Source: an uncultured Beijerinckiaceae bacterium (lineage in GTDB: Bacteria; Pseudomonadota; Alphaproteobacteria; Rhizobiales; Beijerinckiaceae). From it: a DNA stretch of 7,529 bases. The stretch covers positions 1 to 7,529 of the forward strand of contig CALMGA010000100.1 of NCBI GenBank assembly GCA_937863205.1, given 5' to 3'. The notes under the pieces were generated by a model. The model was not told where the DNA came from. It did not search any database and worked only from the letters and a program-made list of their open reading frames with translations. Shown one piece after another: positions 6,148-7,529 of the stretch. The position numbers were made by a program, and so were the translations under genes. The first letter of the stretch is position 1; the number at the start of each line of letters is the position of its first letter.

Positions 6148-7529
6148 ATGCGGCAAGTCGTGGTGATCGGCGCCGGCATGGGCGGCCTCGCGGCGGCGGT
6201 TGACCTCGCCCGGCAGGGCTGCGCCGTCACCGTGGTCGAGAAGGCCGAGGCGGCGGGCGGCAAGATCCGGCGGCTTTCATGCGCCGGCGAGCCGGTGGAT
6301 GCCGGCCCCACCGTGCTGACCATGCGCTGGATCTTCGAGGAGATCTTCGCCGACGCCGGCACCAGCCTCGACGCGCACCTGCACCTGGAGCGCGCCGGCA
6401 TCCTCGCCCGCCACGCCGGGAGCGCGGGCGAGCGCCTCGACCTCCACGCCGACCTGGAGCGCACGGTCGAGGCGATCGGCGCCTTCGCCGGCCCGGCCGA
6501 GGCGGCCGGCTACCGGGCGTTCTGCGCCCGCGCGGCCGGCATCTTCGAAACGCTGGACGAGCCCTTCATCCGCCGGCAGCGTCCGCGTCTCGACCAGCTC
6601 GTCGCCGGCGTCAGCCGCTCCGGCCTGTCGGGCATCGCCAGGCTTGGCCGGATCAGCCCCTTCGAAACCCTGGCCAAGGCGCTGGGCGAACACTTCCGCG
6701 ATCCGCGCCTGCGTCAGCTGTTCGGGCGATACGCGACCTATTGCGGCTCCTCGCCCTATCTCGCGCCGGCGACGCTGATGCTGGTGGCCCATGTCGAGCG
6801 GGCCGGCGTGTGGTTGCCGCGCGGCGGCATGCGGGCGCTGGCGCAGGCCGTGGCCGACCTCGCCGGACGGCAGGGCGCGACCTTCCGCTTCGGCTCGGGC
6901 GTGCGCCGCATCGAGCGCGCCGGCGGCTCGGTGTCGGGCGTGGTGATGGACAGCGGCGAGCGCCTTCCGGCCGATGCGGTGGTGGTGAACGCCGACGTGG
7001 CGGCGCTGACGGCCGGCCTGTTCGGCGATGCTTTCGCCCGCACCGTGCCGCCCACCACGCGGCGCTCGCTGTCGGCCGTCACCTTCGCCATGCTGGCCAA
7101 GGCCGAAGGCTTCCCACTGGTGCGCCACAACGTGTTCTTTTCCGGCGACTACCCGGCCGAGTTCGAGGCGGTCCTCCAGCACGACCGCACGCCCGACGAG
7201 CCGACGGTCTACGTCTGCGCGCAGGATCGCGGCGACGACGACGCGCCCCGGGCCGGGCCGGAACGGCTGCTGTGCCTCGTCAACGCGCCGGCGAACGGCC
7301 GGGATCTATCGCAAGGGGAGATGGCGCGATGCGAGGCGGCGATGCGACGGGTGCTCCACCGCTGCGGCCTGACGCTGCAGGCCAAGGCGGCGGTGATGAC
7401 GGATCCGGGCGGCTTCGGGCGGCTGTTCCCGGCGACGGGGGGCGCCCTGTACGGTCCGGCCTCGCACGGATGGCAGGCGTCCTTTCAGAGGGCGGGGGCG
7501 CGGACGAAGGTGCCGGGCCTGTACCTGGC
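6148..7529 (+). CDS. crtD: 1-hydroxycarotenoid 3,4-desaturase CrtD (runs off right edge)
   Basis: CrtD is an FAD-dependent desaturase of the CrtI family that introduces the C3,4 double bond into 1-hydroxy acyclic carotenoids (methoxyneurosporene/hydroxyneurosporene dehydrogenase), preparing them for CrtF and later steps. I translated the frame by hand; it is open from the ATG at 6148 to the window end, 460 codons. The N-terminus MRQVVVIGAGMGGLAAAVDL has the dinucleotide-binding GAGMGG (8-13), followed by AGGKIRR. Further marks are VDAGPTVLTMRWIFEEIF, RYATYCGSSPYLAPATL, GVWLPRGGMRAL and a C-terminal GGALYGPASHGWQASFQRAG...VPGLYLA, close to the FAD-contacting end. About 40-50 residues should be missing beyond the edge. 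The start is fixed by the Rossmann motif, but only a weak upstream GAG precedes it. The choice of CrtD over CrtI rests on its position next to crtEF and the GAGMGG/RYATYCGSSPY pattern. crtC would be the expected next gene. Confidence 0.93.
   Translation, partial: MRQVVVIGAGMGGLAAAVDLARQGCAVTVVEKAEAAGGKIRRLSCAGEPVDAGPTVLTMRWIFEEIFADAGTSLDAHLHLERAGILARHAGSAGERLDLHADLERTVEAIGAFAGPAEAAGYRAFCARAAGIFETLDEPFIRRQRPRLDQLVAGVSRSGLSGIARLGRISPFETLAKALGEHFRDPRLRQLFGRYATYCGSSPYLAPATLMLVAHVERAGVWLPRGGMRALAQAVADLAGRQGATFRFGSGVRRIERAGGSVSGVVMDSGERLPADAVVVNADVAALTAGLFGDAFARTVPPTTRRSLSAVTFAMLAKAEGFPLVRHNVFFSGDYPAEFEAVLQHDRTPDEPTVYVCAQDRGDDDAPRAGPERLLCLVNAPANGRDLSQGEMARCEAAMRRVLHRCGLTLQAKAAVMTDPGGFGRLFPATGGALYGPASHGWQASFQRAGARTKVPGLYL

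Noticed and set aside
6277..7182. Minus-strand frame opposite crtD.
   Set aside because: Compositionally it is an antisense shadow, and the plus-strand frame has a complete Rossmann motif and a CrtD-like C-terminus.
6148..7529. crtD as phytoene desaturase crtI.
   Set aside because: Same superfamily, but crtI normally sits beside crtB; position divergent from crtEF and the sequence pattern fit CrtD. A phylogenetic placement would settle it.

Overview
This window is an ordinary-looking but very compact piece of an alphaproteobacterial photosynthesis gene cluster (a purple bacterium or aerobic anoxygenic phototroph). The G+C content is high, and every long reading frame with family-like protein sequence is a bacteriochlorophyll or carotenoid gene. 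The order crtD | crtE-crtF-bchC-bchX-bchY-bchZ, with crtD divergent, matches the classic Rhodobacter-type arrangement. The genus cannot be named from this sequence alone.

Layout. From about 6043 down to base 1, six genes are read on the minus strand: crtE (GGPP synthase), crtF (carotenoid O-methyltransferase), bchC (3-hydroxyethyl bacteriochlorophyllide dehydrogenase), bchX, bchY and bchZ (the three subunits of chlorophyllide a oxidoreductase, COR). bchZ runs off the left edge, so only its first 125 codons are present. Spacing is tight: crtE/crtF overlap by 4 bases (GTGA), bchC/bchX by 4 bases (ATGA), bchX and bchY are separated by 4 bases, and bchY/bchZ share one base (TGATG). The only gap inside the unit is about 46 bases between crtF and the preferred bchC start. 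On the plus strand crtD (carotenoid 3,4-desaturase) starts at 6148 and runs off the right edge, with about 460 codons present.

Regulation. The 104-base crtE-crtD intergenic region and the crtF-bchC junction carry the same architecture: two 18-base TGT-N12-ACA-type palindromes exactly 8 bases apart, the expected binding pattern of the aerobic photosynthesis repressor PpsR/CrtJ. On the minus strand each pair contains a TTGACA -35 hexamer in the upstream box and a TAnnnT -10 hexamer in the downstream box, separated by 16 bases. The bchC pair lies inside the last codons and stop of crtF, so bchCXYZ probably has its own promoter within crtF in addition to read-through from crtE.

How the genes work together. 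CrtE supplies GGPP, which feeds phytoene and carotenoid synthesis and also (after reduction) the bacteriochlorophyll tail. CrtD and CrtF carry out late steps of acyclic methoxylated carotenoid synthesis (spheroidene or spirilloxanthin type). BchXYZ reduces the C7=C8 bond of the chlorin ring, and BchC oxidises the C3 hydroxyethyl group to acetyl, so the bch block covers the committed chlorophyllide-to-bacteriochlorophyllide a steps. I see no mobile element, CRISPR array, RNA gene or broken gene, and no stretch over 300 bases lacks a gene. I found no previously undescribed system; the regulatory architecture is the part most worth a second look.
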